Origin: Lachnospiraceae bacterium
GTDB taxonomy: Bacteria > Bacillota > Clostridia > Lachnospirales > Lachnospiraceae
Length of the DNA stretch: 64,000 nt
Reading direction: 5' to 3'
NCBI GenBank assembly: GCA_018384375.1
Contig: JAHAYJ010000074.1
Location: 1-64,000, forward strand
Of the stretch, positions 1-8,133 are shown in pieces. The translations under genes and the position numbers were made by a program. Within the stretch, counting starts at the first letter, position 1, and each line of letters opens with the position of its first letter. Under the pieces are notes generated by a model that had not been told where the DNA came from, ran no database searches, and was given only the letters and a program-made list of their open reading frames with translations.

Positions 1-521
1 CCGATAGGCTGGGAAGCCTTGTACATCTTTACATACTCATCTGACATATACTGGAAGTTGATCATCCAGTTATACAGTAAGTTCTCTTCTCCTTCCGGAA
101 TCAGAAGGTGTGCCTTACACATAAATTCAGGATCAAGACCTACGAAACACTCTGCATGATACATGGTTTTCCAACGTGTCTCATAAATAGCATCCATAAC
201 AACTTTATCAAGCTTAGCCTCATCAACGCCGGGCTCGCCCTTAATGCGGCGTGCTGCAGCATAACGTCCTGTTACTGCACCATCGTTGAACAGAAGAACC
301 TTTGCATCCTTCTCAAGACCAAATGTTTCACCGTCCTTGATCGGCATGTCCGTTACGATCGTTCCGGGTGAATTCTTTGCTAATTCATAAGCTTCCTTCA
401 ATGTGTTTACTTTTACTACATTGTTTCCGTAGAAAGCAGCTTCGATGATGGAACGGGTCTTTGAAAAACCAACTTTACCAGCACCAATTTCGGAAATCGG
501 ATAATAAGCTTTTGTTGACAT
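1..521 (-). CDS. Unrecognised metabolic-type protein, N-terminal 173 residues (runs off window)
   Basis: The frame opens with ATG at 521 behind a strong AAGGAGGACAT ribosome binding site and continues uninterrupted to the window edge. The translation begins MSTKAYYPISEIGAGKVGFS and has no signal peptide or membrane segment, so it is probably a soluble enzyme. I do not recognise it securely. It weakly recalls clostridial proteins labelled phosphoenolpyruvate carboxykinase, but no P-loop or other diagnostic motif lies in the visible part, so that is only a memory-based association. A good promoter sits about 100 bases upstream. It is divergent from citrate synthase, which would suit a role in central carbon metabolism. 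Confidence 0.8.
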   Translation of the reverse strand, partial: MSTKAYYPISEIGAGKVGFSKTRSIIEAAFYGNNVVKVNTLKEAYELAKNSPGTIVTDMPIKDGETFGLEKDAKVLLFNDGAVTGRYAAARRIKGEPGVDEAKLDKVVMDAIYETRWKTMYHAECFVGLDPEFMCKAHLLIPEGEENLLYNWMINFQYMSDEYVKMYKASQPI

Positions 522-860
522 ATGATGTCCTCCTTAATTTGTTGTATATTTTCCACCCCGGTTCCGGCCTTGAAACCTCTGCCAAAACCGTGGTTCCTTA
601 CCTCGCATGTACCTTCCCGGCACACCTATTGTATTATCTCAAACATGTTTTTAAAAGTCAATATTAATGAAGTGCAAATTTCTGAATGAATTCTAAAATA
701 TTTGTTAACAGTTCAATTTTTACTTGTTTGAAGTGCGTTTGCATGTTATTATTGTTTTATCATTTTTTCTGAAATGTTCTTTCATTTCTTAAATATTAAC
801 TGACAAAAGCTATGGATTCCCACATACTAACCATACAATTTTTTAGGAAAGGAGTATTAC
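522..860. other. Divergent intergenic region upstream of gltA
   Basis: This stretch of about 340 bases holds no gene. It contains the minus-strand promoter and leader of the first gene on the left side. The right half is AT-rich and must carry the citrate synthase promoter, but I see only weak candidates there (a TTGAAG near 728 followed by T-rich sequence). The gltA ribosome binding site AGGAAAGGAG lies at its right end. No riboswitch fold was recognised. Confidence 0.5.
633..661 (-). promoter_or_regulatory. Sigma-A-type promoter for the leftmost gene
   Basis: Read on the minus strand, TTGACT (656-661) is followed after exactly 17 bases by GATAAT (633-638), each one mismatch from consensus. 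Transcription would begin near 625, giving a 5' leader of about 100 bases before the ATG at 521. Confidence 0.6.
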
Positions 861-2228
861 ATGGATCATAATGAATTTTCTGAAATCACACCCGAAATTG
901 TCCGCCTTGCCAGAATGAGCGAGCAGGCAGATATCATTGATACAGAACTTTTTACCAAATATGAGGTCAAAAGAGGACTTCGAGATTTAAACGGAAAGGG
1001 CGTTCTTGCAGGTCTGACTAATATTTCCGATGTCCGTGCCACGCAAATCGTGAACGGTGTAGAGGTCCCTGCCCATGGTCGTCTGTTTTACCGTGGTTAC
1101 GATGTGAAAGACCTGGTAGAAGGCTTTACGAAGGATGGGCGTTTCGGTTTTGAGGAGATCACCTATCTTCTGCTTTTTTCCAAGCTTCCTACAGAAAAGG
1201 AGCTTGCCGATTTCAAAGCACTCCTTTCCAAATACAGAAGTCTTCCAACCAGCTTTGTACGGGATATTATCATGAAAGCACCCAGCCGTGACATGATGAA
1301 TACGCTTGCAAGAAGCGTCCTTACCCTGTACTCCTATGATGACAGAGCCGATGATGTATCGCTTCCCAACGTATTGAGACAGTGTCTGCAGCTGATCAGT
1401 CTGTTTCCGCTTTTATCCATATATGGCTATCAGGCCTACGGACATTACCATGACGGAAAGAGTCTTTTCATCCATCCTTCTGACCCGACTCTTTCCGCGG
1501 CAGAAAATATTTTACATATCCTACGTCCGGACAGTTCCTACACTCCGCTTGAAGCAAGACTGTTAGACATTGCTCTTGTCCTGCACATGGAGCACGGCGG
1601 CGGTAATAACTCCACCTTTACCACGCATGTTGTCACCTCCTCCCTGACAGATACCTATTCTGTCATCGCAGCTGCCATCGGTTCCTTAAAGGGTCCCAGA
1701 CACGGTGGTGCCAATATCAAAGTGGTTCAGATGTTTGAAGATATGAAGAAGGAAGTCAAGGATTGGGCGGATGAGGAGGAAGTTTCCGATTATCTGAAAA
1801 GACTCCTTCACAAGGATGCCTTCGATCATGCCGGACTTATCTATGGCGTAGGACACGCGATCTACTCAAAGTCCGATCCCCGTGCCGTGATCTTCAAATC
1901 CTTCGTAGAAAAGCTGTCTGTGGAAAAGGGTCTGGAAAAGGAATTCGGACTCTATTCCCTGGTTGAAAAGCTGGCACCGCAGATCATCTCTAAGGAGCGC
2001 CAGATGTATAAGGGGGTCAGCATTAATGTAGACTTTTACTCCGGTTTTGTTTATCACATGCTTGATCTTCCGCTTGAGCTGTACACACCTATTTTTGCCA
2101 TGGCGCGAATTTCCGGCTGGAGTGCCCACCGCATGGAGGAGCTTGCAAATAACGGCAAGATCATCCGGCCTGCCTACAAGCCCATCGGACCCGACCGCGA
2201 TTATATCGATATCCGCGACCGTAAATAA
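861..2228 (+). CDS. gltA: Citrate synthase (Si type)
   Basis: Condenses acetyl-CoA with oxaloacetate to give citrate in the cytoplasm. The 455-residue product carries the family signatures: RGY at 78-80, the first active-site region EHGGGNNST with His245, GPRHGGAN with His281, and GVGHAIYSKSDPR with His332 and Arg341, followed by the NVDFYSG segment holding the expected catalytic Asp. It is somewhat longer than the roughly 430-residue E. coli enzyme because of an N-terminal extension of about 40 residues. ATG at 861 follows AGGAAAGGAG at good spacing. It is monocistronic, ending in a strong hairpin. In this kind of anaerobe it most likely starts a partial oxidative branch towards 2-oxoglutarate and glutamate. 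Confidence 0.95.
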   Translation: MDHNEFSEITPEIVRLARMSEQADIIDTELFTKYEVKRGLRDLNGKGVLAGLTNISDVRATQIVNGVEVPAHGRLFYRGYDVKDLVEGFTKDGRFGFEEITYLLLFSKLPTEKELADFKALLSKYRSLPTSFVRDIIMKAPSRDMMNTLARSVLTLYSYDDRADDVSLPNVLRQCLQLISLFPLLSIYGYQAYGHYHDGKSLFIHPSDPTLSAAENILHILRPDSSYTPLEARLLDIALVLHMEHGGGNNSTFTTHVVTSSLTDTYSVIAAAIGSLKGPRHGGANIKVVQMFEDMKKEVKDWADEEEVSDYLKRLLHKDAFDHAGLIYGVGHAIYSKSDPRAVIFKSFVEKLSVEKGLEKEFGLYSLVEKLAPQIISKERQMYKGVSINVDFYSGFVYHMLDLPLELYTPIFAMARISGWSAHRMEELANNGKIIRPAYKPIGPDRDYIDIRDRK

Positions 2229-2237
2229 AAGCAAAAG

Positions 2238-2269
2238 GCTGCATAATTCGGATAACCGAATCATGCAGC
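2238..2269 (+). terminator. Bidirectional terminator between gltA and the GGDEF gene
   Basis: Arms GCTGCAT (2238-2244) and ATGCAGC (2263-2269), extended by ATTCGG/CCGAAT on an internal stem, form a stable hairpin followed by a T-tract at 2274-2278. Both flanking convergent genes end here, so it can serve both strands. Confidence 0.8.
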
Positions 2270-2276
2270 TTCCTTT

Positions 2277-3614
2277 TTACTCTTCTTTTTTTCCAACACT
2301 TACCATTTCGTAGCCAAGCGTCAACCGGCCATCTCCGGAGAGTTCACTGAATTTTTTCTGAATCCTCTTTACCACAAGCGTTCCGTTTTCCTCAGAGGCA
2401 TTCATCAGAATGGCTACATACTGCGTATTTCCGCATCTTGTTGCCACATCCCCTCTTCTTAAGGATTTAGATACTGCCTCCTCCAGAATTTCAATCGGCG
2501 GTTTCTCGTTTTCTCCCTCTATATGTTCCTGTTCCTGAATGGTAAAGAGTACCAGCTGTACATCCTGACTTTTTCTCTCCATACATCGGGAGACAAAATG
2601 ATAAATTCTTTTGAATCCGTCATACTCCACACGGTATGCTCCGCTCTGCTCGCTTTTTTCCTGGATCAGGCGCTGAAGCTGCAAAAGATCGATCAGATTA
2701 TTGTCCTCGTCAAGCTCCTTCTCTTTTCCTTCCTCGGTATGGTAAAAGTAACAGCCCCTCTTCCCATTCTGCTTCACATAATACAAGGCCTTATCGGCGG
2801 CAGCATACAGCTCCGCAAAATGACTTCCATCTTCCGGTTTTTCTGCTATTCCAATGGAAACAGACAGCTTAAAATCACAGGTATCCAGAAGCAGGTCATT
2901 TACCTCGAATTCAATTCCGGCAATCATTCTTCTTGCAATACTTTTAATCTTGCTCTTCTCATAGGTCCCCGGAATGAATATAGCAAATTCATCCCCACCG
3001 ATCCGGCAGATAGCGTCCTCAGGTGAAGCCTCCTCCTCCATAACTCTCGCAAATTTGATCAATACCTGGTCGCCGATCACGTGTCCAAAGGTGTCATTGA
3101 CCTGCTTGAAATTATCCAGGTCAAGCAGCAGGAAAAATCCGTTTTCCTTTCCCTCCTCCGGCTGATCCAATATCTTTTCAAAGCATCTGCGGTTAAGAAG
3201 ATTGGTAAGGCTGTCTCTGCCCGCAATATTCTGCAGTTCCTTCGTCTGCTCCGTCATCTGCAGGATTTTCTCGATCCTGCTCCGCATAATATCCGGTTCA
3301 AACGGCTTCTTAATGAAGTCCATGGCTCCCATCTTAAGCCCGGTAACCTCATTTTCCTTATCTGCCTCCGCTGTCAGAAAGATAACCGGAATATCCCGGG
3401 TAACGGGATCCTCCTTAATTCTTTCCATCACCTCAAAGCCGTTCATCTCCGGCATGTTCACATCAAGCATGATCAGATCCGGCTGTATTTCGCGCAGAAT
3501 CTGCAATGCCGCTTTGCCGGATTTCGCCGTTGTAACATCATAAGTATCCTTCAGTACCTCTGCTGCACACTTCAAATTCGTTGTAACATCATCTACAATT
3601 AAAATGTGTTTCAT
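2277..3614 (-). CDS. Response regulator with GGDEF domain and a second, degenerate GGDEF-like domain
   Basis: A 445-residue cytoplasmic signalling protein that should make cyclic di-GMP from GTP. Residues 1-120 are a receiver domain with phospho-acceptor Asp51 (LIMLDVNMPEMNG) and the KKPF segment at 102-105. A helical linker leads to a GGDEF domain at about 130-290 with an intact GGDEF motif at 206-210. The inhibitory I-site RxxD is replaced by SPED (197-200), so product inhibition is probably absent. Residues 305-445 resemble a second GGDEF fold (LRRGDVATRCGNTQY, then EENG and LTLGYEM) in which the catalytic motif is GNTQY, so it is presumably a sensory or dimerisation module. No histidine kinase gene is adjacent. 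It converges on gltA. Confidence 0.88.
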   Translation of the reverse strand: MKHILIVDDVTTNLKCAAEVLKDTYDVTTAKSGKAALQILREIQPDLIMLDVNMPEMNGFEVMERIKEDPVTRDIPVIFLTAEADKENEVTGLKMGAMDFIKKPFEPDIMRSRIEKILQMTEQTKELQNIAGRDSLTNLLNRRCFEKILDQPEEGKENGFFLLLDLDNFKQVNDTFGHVIGDQVLIKFARVMEEEASPEDAICRIGGDEFAIFIPGTYEKSKIKSIARRMIAGIEFEVNDLLLDTCDFKLSVSIGIAEKPEDGSHFAELYAAADKALYYVKQNGKRGCYFYHTEEGKEKELDEDNNLIDLLQLQRLIQEKSEQSGAYRVEYDGFKRIYHFVSRCMERKSQDVQLVLFTIQEQEHIEGENEKPPIEILEEAVSKSLRRGDVATRCGNTQYVAILMNASEENGTLVVKRIQKKFSELSGDGRLTLGYEMVSVGKKEE

Positions 3615-3671
3615 ACGCTTCTGCTCCCCCTGTTCTGAACAGCCCGGTCAACACTTTACTCTTATTTCAAA

Positions 3672-5159
3672 CTAAATTCCAAGGAAATCCTTTACAGTCT
3701 GCTTCATTTGCGTCTTATCACATACATGATCATGCAGAACCGGAGCCGTCCTGATTTCCTCGATTGCCCTTGGAACATCCACGCCTGAAATTTCAGAAAG
3801 TCTGTCAACCAGTTCGAAGTCTCCCATTGCATCATATTTGCTGTCAATCGCATTCATGACACTTCTTGTAAATTTATACGGGCTTGCTGTGGAAGCGATC
3901 ACAGTAACCTTGTCATCCTTTGTTGCTTCTTTATACTTTTGATAAACACAGGATGCAACTGCTGTATGTGTGTCGATCACATACCCGGTACTCTCATATA
4001 AATCATGAATTGTCTGTGCGGTCTCCAGCTCACTTGCATAATTACCGTAAAAATCTCTGAGCTGTTCCCTCATCTCCTCTGTAATGGTATAGGAACCGCC
4101 TTGTGAAAGTGCCGCCATCAATTCTTTATTCTTTGCAGGATCATTTCCCGCAATTCGATAAATCAGTCTCTCCAGATTGCTGGAAATCAGAATATCCATA
4201 GAGGGCGACGAGGTAAGTACAAATTCCCTGTTCCGGTCATAGGTTCCCGATGTAAAGAAATCATAGAGAACCTTGTTTTCGTTGGATGCACAAATCAGTC
4301 TGTCGATCGGTAATCCCATCTGTTTTGCATAAAATGCCGCCAGAATATTGCCAAAGTTTCCTGTCGGAACTACTACGTTAATCTTTTCACCGCTTACAAT
4401 CTGCTCTTCCTTCAACAGCTTTACATAAGCATATACATAATAAACGATCTGGGGAACCAGACGTCCGATATTGATGGAGTTTGCAGATGAGAACTGAAAG
4501 CCCTTTTCATCCATGTAAGCTGCCAACTCTTTATCCCCGAATATCTGCTTTACCCCGGTCTGTGCATCATCAAAGTTTCCGTGAATACCTACCACATATG
4601 TATTTTTCCCCTTCTGGGTTACCATCTGCTTTTCCTGGATCGGACTGACACCGTTTTTCGGATAGAAAACAATGATCCTCGTACCTTCTACATCCGCAAA
4701 GCCTGAAAGTGCTGCCTTTCCGGTATCCCCGGAGGTAGCTGTCAAAATCACGATCTCATTTTTCACCTGATTCTTCTTGGCTGATGTCGTGAGCAGATGT
4801 GGCAGGATCGACAATGCCATATCCTTAAAGGCAATGGTTGCCCCATGGAACAACTCCAGATAATAAGCGTCCCCCGCTTCCACAAGCGGCGCAATCTCTT
4901 CCGTATCAAATTTTTCGTCATAGGCCCGTCTGATGCAGTCCTTCAATTCTTCTTCCGTGAAATCTGTGAGGAACAGCTTCATAACTTCATACGCAACCTG
5001 TCCATAGGTCATATCTGCCAACTCTTCCAAAGTTTTATCCAAAACCGGAATTTTCTCCGGCACATATAAGCCTCCGTCCTCCGACAGTCCCTTCAGTATT
5101 GCTTCCGATGCTTTGACCGGATTCCCTTTACTTCTTGTACTATGATATAAAATCTCCAT
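3672..5159 (-). CDS. thrC: Threonine synthase
   Basis: PLP enzyme converting O-phosphohomoserine to threonine, the last step of threonine synthesis. The 495-residue product begins MEILYHSTRSKG, the usual N-terminus of the long (E. coli/yeast-like) class. GATIAFKDMAL contains the PLP Lys112, and LTATSGDTGKAAL and VPTGNFGNILAA follow as expected. The frame can be extended upstream to 5192, but ATG at 5159 has GGGAG at proper spacing and matches the family start. No homoserine kinase gene is adjacent; metA at the far end of the window uses the same precursor family. Confidence 0.95.
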   Translation of the reverse strand: MEILYHSTRSKGNPVKASEAILKGLSEDGGLYVPEKIPVLDKTLEELADMTYGQVAYEVMKLFLTDFTEEELKDCIRRAYDEKFDTEEIAPLVEAGDAYYLELFHGATIAFKDMALSILPHLLTTSAKKNQVKNEIVILTATSGDTGKAALSGFADVEGTRIIVFYPKNGVSPIQEKQMVTQKGKNTYVVGIHGNFDDAQTGVKQIFGDKELAAYMDEKGFQFSSANSINIGRLVPQIVYYVYAYVKLLKEEQIVSGEKINVVVPTGNFGNILAAFYAKQMGLPIDRLICASNENKVLYDFFTSGTYDRNREFVLTSSPSMDILISSNLERLIYRIAGNDPAKNKELMAALSQGGSYTITEEMREQLRDFYGNYASELETAQTIHDLYESTGYVIDTHTAVASCVYQKYKEATKDDKVTVIASTASPYKFTRSVMNAIDSKYDAMGDFELVDRLSEISGVDVPRAIEEIRTAPVLHDHVCDKTQMKQTVKDFLGI

Positions 5160-5241
5160 CGTAATACTCCCTTTCCCCAGGTTCTTTTGCAAAATTGTTT
5201 TTATATTTTATCATAAAAAAAGCGTTTTTTCAACGACAGAC

Positions 5242-5880
5242 TTAACCATTGGTAAAAAACTCATGTCCGCCATGCTCAAACAGCCTCACCAGAGCACAGT
5301 CGAACCATTTCATCTTTTCCGGGTCCGCATATTTTCTTGCAGCAAAATACAGTGCTCCCTGGGTGATATCCTCCCCGCAAAGCACTCTCTCCACTGCATC
5401 TATGGTATCCTGTGTCGCTTTTGCCTTAAAGTAGCTTCCATTCGCAACCGGGGAGAACTGATATACCCCCTCCTCCTGCTGCATCACTACCTGAACAACC
5501 GTATCCGGAAACTTGTCGCTTTGTACGCGGTTCAGTACAACTCCTGCCACCAGCATTTTCCCTTCCTCATCCTCATTTCCGGCCTCTGCCTGTACAATTT
5601 TCAGCAATGCTTCGTAATCCTCCTCGGACAGTTCATACTTATATTCCCTTTCAAGCACCGTATAATCTACAACTCTCTGGCCCGATGCCGCCCGCTTCAG
5701 CATTCCAAAAAATCGATCTGCTCTGGGTTGCTCCGGAGCCGTTTCGTAATCCTTTATAAGACTCAGCTTAAATGCCGGAGTCGAAGCAAGCTGGGTGATC
5801 TGTGTTCCTTTTGCACAAAACCAACCTGTAATCAGCAGCATATTACATAAGAACAGCTGCATGATAAATTTTTTATACAT
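5242..5880 (-). CDS. SleB/CwlJ-type cell wall hydrolase (Hydrolase_2 family), secreted
   Basis: The 212-residue product starts with a hydrophobic segment (residues about 6-24) that is a signal peptide or anchor, so it acts outside the membrane on peptidoglycan. The C-terminal domain from about residue 85 (LLKIVQAEAGNEDEEGKM, VAGVVLNRVQS, YQFSPVANGSY, ALYFAARK) matches the hydrolase family that includes the spore cortex-lytic enzymes, with the catalytic Glu expected in the QAEAG motif. The family is also found in vegetative cells of non-spore-formers, so the name does not prove sporulation. It follows thrC upstream by about 80 bases and is divergent from the AP2-domain gene. Confidence 0.85.
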   Translation of the reverse strand: MYKKFIMQLFLCNMLLITGWFCAKGTQITQLASTPAFKLSLIKDYETAPEQPRADRFFGMLKRAASGQRVVDYTVLEREYKYELSEEDYEALLKIVQAEAGNEDEEGKMLVAGVVLNRVQSDKFPDTVVQVVMQQEEGVYQFSPVANGSYFKAKATQDTIDAVERVLCGEDITQGALYFAARKYADPEKMKWFDCALVRLFEHGGHEFFTNG

Positions 5881-6064
5881 GCCAATATCCGCATCCTTTC
5901 TTTTCGCAGCTTTTGCATCCTTTTGTTTGTCCGACTGTCACACTTATGTAACAGTTCCTTAATATTTTATACAGTTACTGCCAAAAATATTTCTAAAATT
6001 TTCTTTATGGCCTTTTTTGTGGTAAAATAACCTATATATTTTGCGAAAGAAGGGATTTGGGTCT

Positions 6065-6859
6065 ATGGAGAAAAACCTCCCCGGTGTGTTTACCGCACAA
6101 AAAAAGGACGGCAGTACCTACTACCGTTCCTCCATTACTTTTCAAAAAAAACACATCAGTTTGGGCAGCTATCCTTCTGCCTACATGGCCTATGCTGCCT
6201 ATCTGGAGGGCTCCTCGTTGCTCAATGATGCCTCCCTTACCCTTGCAGATTATTCCCCGCACCGTATCCTTCCATACCCCAAATGGGTCTGTCTGCTGAA
6301 TTTTCGCGACAATCAGATCTATTTTTCCACACCCATCTACATGAAGAAAAACTATTTTGAATACCATCTTTCCTCCAGTGAGCTGCTGAAATTCGATTTT
6401 GATGATCTGTTTTATTATTCCTCCCATAAGATCATGCGACGGGGAAGGCATTTTTTTGTAGCCGATTACGGAATGCAGGTCAACATCCTGAACCGCTACG
6501 GAATCAAAAATTATGCTGTGCCGGAAAAGGATTACCGCTTTGTAAACGGAGATAATATGGATTTCCGTTATGAAAACATAGAAATTTTCAACATCTATCA
6601 CGGTGTCTCCAGAAGAGAAACAAAAAAAGGTCCCCGCTACATCGCCAAAATCCACATAAACGGAAATTATACGATTGGAACCTATCAAAGTGATATCGAG
6701 GCAGCCATTGCCTACAATAAAGCCATTGATATCCTGAAAAAAGCCGGCGTGAGCAAGGGATTTTCACCAAATTATATTGAGAACCTGTCTCCTTCTGCCT
6801 ACGCCGACATCTATTCAAAATTACATATCTCCTCCAAAATAGAAGGCTATCACCCTTAG
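6065..6859 (+). CDS. AP2-domain protein with degenerate HNH-like core
   Basis: A 264-residue protein in which residues about 6-50 (GVFTAQKKDGSTYYRSSITF) and 178-225 (GVSRRETKKGPRYIAKIHIN) both look like AP2 DNA-binding domains. Between them, YRFVNGDNMDFRYENIEIFN (about 152-171) aligns with the tail of HNH homing endonucleases (consensus like HINGDxxDNRxxNL), but the histidine of that motif is missing. It therefore looks like a domesticated mobile nuclease that kept DNA binding. A TTG at 6041 would extend it, but ATG at 6065 behind GAAGGGA is preferred. It stands alone, with its 3' end 20 bases from the GH25 gene, and its function is unknown. Confidence 0.75.
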   Translation: MEKNLPGVFTAQKKDGSTYYRSSITFQKKHISLGSYPSAYMAYAAYLEGSSLLNDASLTLADYSPHRILPYPKWVCLLNFRDNQIYFSTPIYMKKNYFEYHLSSSELLKFDFDDLFYYSSHKIMRRGRHFFVADYGMQVNILNRYGIKNYAVPEKDYRFVNGDNMDFRYENIEIFNIYHGVSRRETKKGPRYIAKIHINGNYTIGTYQSDIEAAIAYNKAIDILKKAGVSKGFSPNYIENLSPSAYADIYSKLHISSKIEGYHP

Positions 6860-6879
6860 CCCGTATTTCCCGGCATCAG

Positions 6880-8010
6880 CTATTTACGGGTATAGTCCAC
6901 AAAGCTGATGAGGTAGGCTGCGGGGTTTTCCACTCCGTCAATTTCCTGATTAGTCGCATATTTCCACATACGGAACTGATAGGGATAGTCCGGGATCGAA
7001 GACTGATCCGACAGAAGGACATCATATTCAGGAAGCAGAACCTCAGGCAACAGCTCCGTTAACAGCCAGCTCTTGTTCCCGTAAAGAAGCGTGCGATAGC
7101 CTTCCCTCTCAACTGTAGACAGAAATGCCTCTGCGATCTCCGTCTTATCCTCCTCCTTCAAGATATCAATTCTGGAATCATCATTGGTAATATATTCCAT
7201 ATCATACACAACCGGATAATGGATCTGGTAAGGGACCAGATTGCTGACTACAAAATTAGCCTCATCTACTGCCTCCTGCACAGTAACTGCCTGTGAAAAG
7301 AAGGAAACCCCCACTTCAAGTCCCGCATTCTGCGCAGCTGTGATATTGGCCACGAAATTTTCATCCAAAGTAACAACTCCGCTCTCATATCCGCGGCTTC
7401 CCAGTCGCAGGATCACGAAATCAATCCCGTTTTCCTTCAGAAGCTTAAAGTCTACTTTTCCGCTGTTTTTTGACAGATCAACACCCAGCCAGGAGCACTT
7501 TTCCCCATCCTGATAATACGCCATCTTTCCATTGGTTATTTTCAGATTCGTAATATCATAGGTGTGCAGGGGAATCTTACTTACTATCTCGATCCACTCC
7601 TGTGTTCCATCCTTATAGGTAACTAACGTGTGTTTTCCATCCTTTTCCTTCTCCTCATCTGTAGGCTCATGAGAAGGAGTAGGGGAAGGACTTGTTGTAG
7701 GTTCTGCTTCCACAAAGGTCGTATCATCCTGGTACATATTCCAGAAATCAAGATCCTCCGCGCGAAGCTTATTCTCTCTGTAAAGTGTTTCAATATCCTC
7801 CTGCCCCTCGGCGAACGATACCTCTGTCGTAGGAGTCGGCGATGCAGTCGGTTTCACTGACTGATTTTTCGCGCTGCCGGATCCTCTTTTGTCTGAGTTA
7901 CTGGCAAAAACAACAGCAAGAATAATCAGCACGAAGGCCGACACAGCAACTATTGTATAAATTACCGGCATTCCCATGCCTCTTTCATCTTCCTCACCGG
8001 GTAAACGCAT
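6880..8010 (-). CDS. Membrane-anchored GH25 lysozyme-like muramidase
   Basis: A 376-residue protein with a transmembrane helix at about 14-36 and no signal cleavage site, so the bulk lies outside the cell. A linker rich in Pro, Thr and Ser (about 50-115) leads to a GH25 barrel beginning WLGVDLSKNSGKVDF (catalytic Asp about 178) and containing VVYDMEYI, the DxE pair at about 270-272. GH25 enzymes cut the MurNAc-GlcNAc bond of peptidoglycan. ATG at 8010 follows CGGAGAAG at good spacing and is preferred over an in-frame TTG at 8037. It is divergent from apbE, with a palindrome in the shared upstream region. Confidence 0.88.
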   Translation of the reverse strand: MRLPGEEDERGMGMPVIYTIVAVSAFVLIILAVVFASNSDKRGSGSAKNQSVKPTASPTPTTEVSFAEGQEDIETLYRENKLRAEDLDFWNMYQDDTTFVEAEPTTSPSPTPSHEPTDEEKEKDGKHTLVTYKDGTQEWIEIVSKIPLHTYDITNLKITNGKMAYYQDGEKCSWLGVDLSKNSGKVDFKLLKENGIDFVILRLGSRGYESGVVTLDENFVANITAAQNAGLEVGVSFFSQAVTVQEAVDEANFVVSNLVPYQIHYPVVYDMEYITNDDSRIDILKEEDKTEIAEAFLSTVEREGYRTLLYGNKSWLLTELLPEVLLPEYDVLLSDQSSIPDYPYQFRMWKYATNQEIDGVENPAAYLISFVDYTRK

Positions 8011-8089
8011 CGATTTCTTCTCCGTTATCCTTTTCAAATCTTTCTCAAAATTATATAATAACTATACATGAAATGAAAATCTATTACAA

Positions 8090-8105
8090 TTGGAATTCAT
8101 TCCAA
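8090..8105. promoter_or_regulatory. Palindrome in the GH25/apbE divergent region
   Basis: TTGGAAT and ATTCCAA are perfect inverted arms around a 2-base centre. The site lies between the two divergent starts (8010 and 8134), which is where a shared operator would be expected. No regulator is assigned. Confidence 0.4.
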
Positions 8106-8133
8106 AATTGATTCGTTTTTCAGAGGTACTTTT

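Noticed and set aside
3081-3602. Open frame antisense to the GGDEF gene
   Set aside because: It is a shadow of the receiver/GGDEF coding sequence, which has clear motifs.
5205-5235. A-run/T-run hairpin after thrC region as terminator
   Set aside because: The stem is only A-T pairs around GCG and would be unstable; it lies upstream of thrC, not after it.
5263-5850. Long open frame antisense to the SleB-like gene
   Set aside because: It mirrors a convincing secreted hydrolase gene and its translation has no protein-like features.
6862-6892. Terminator hairpin between the AP2 gene and GH25 gene
   Set aside because: The CCCGTA/TACGGG arms are short, widely separated and lack a T-tract.
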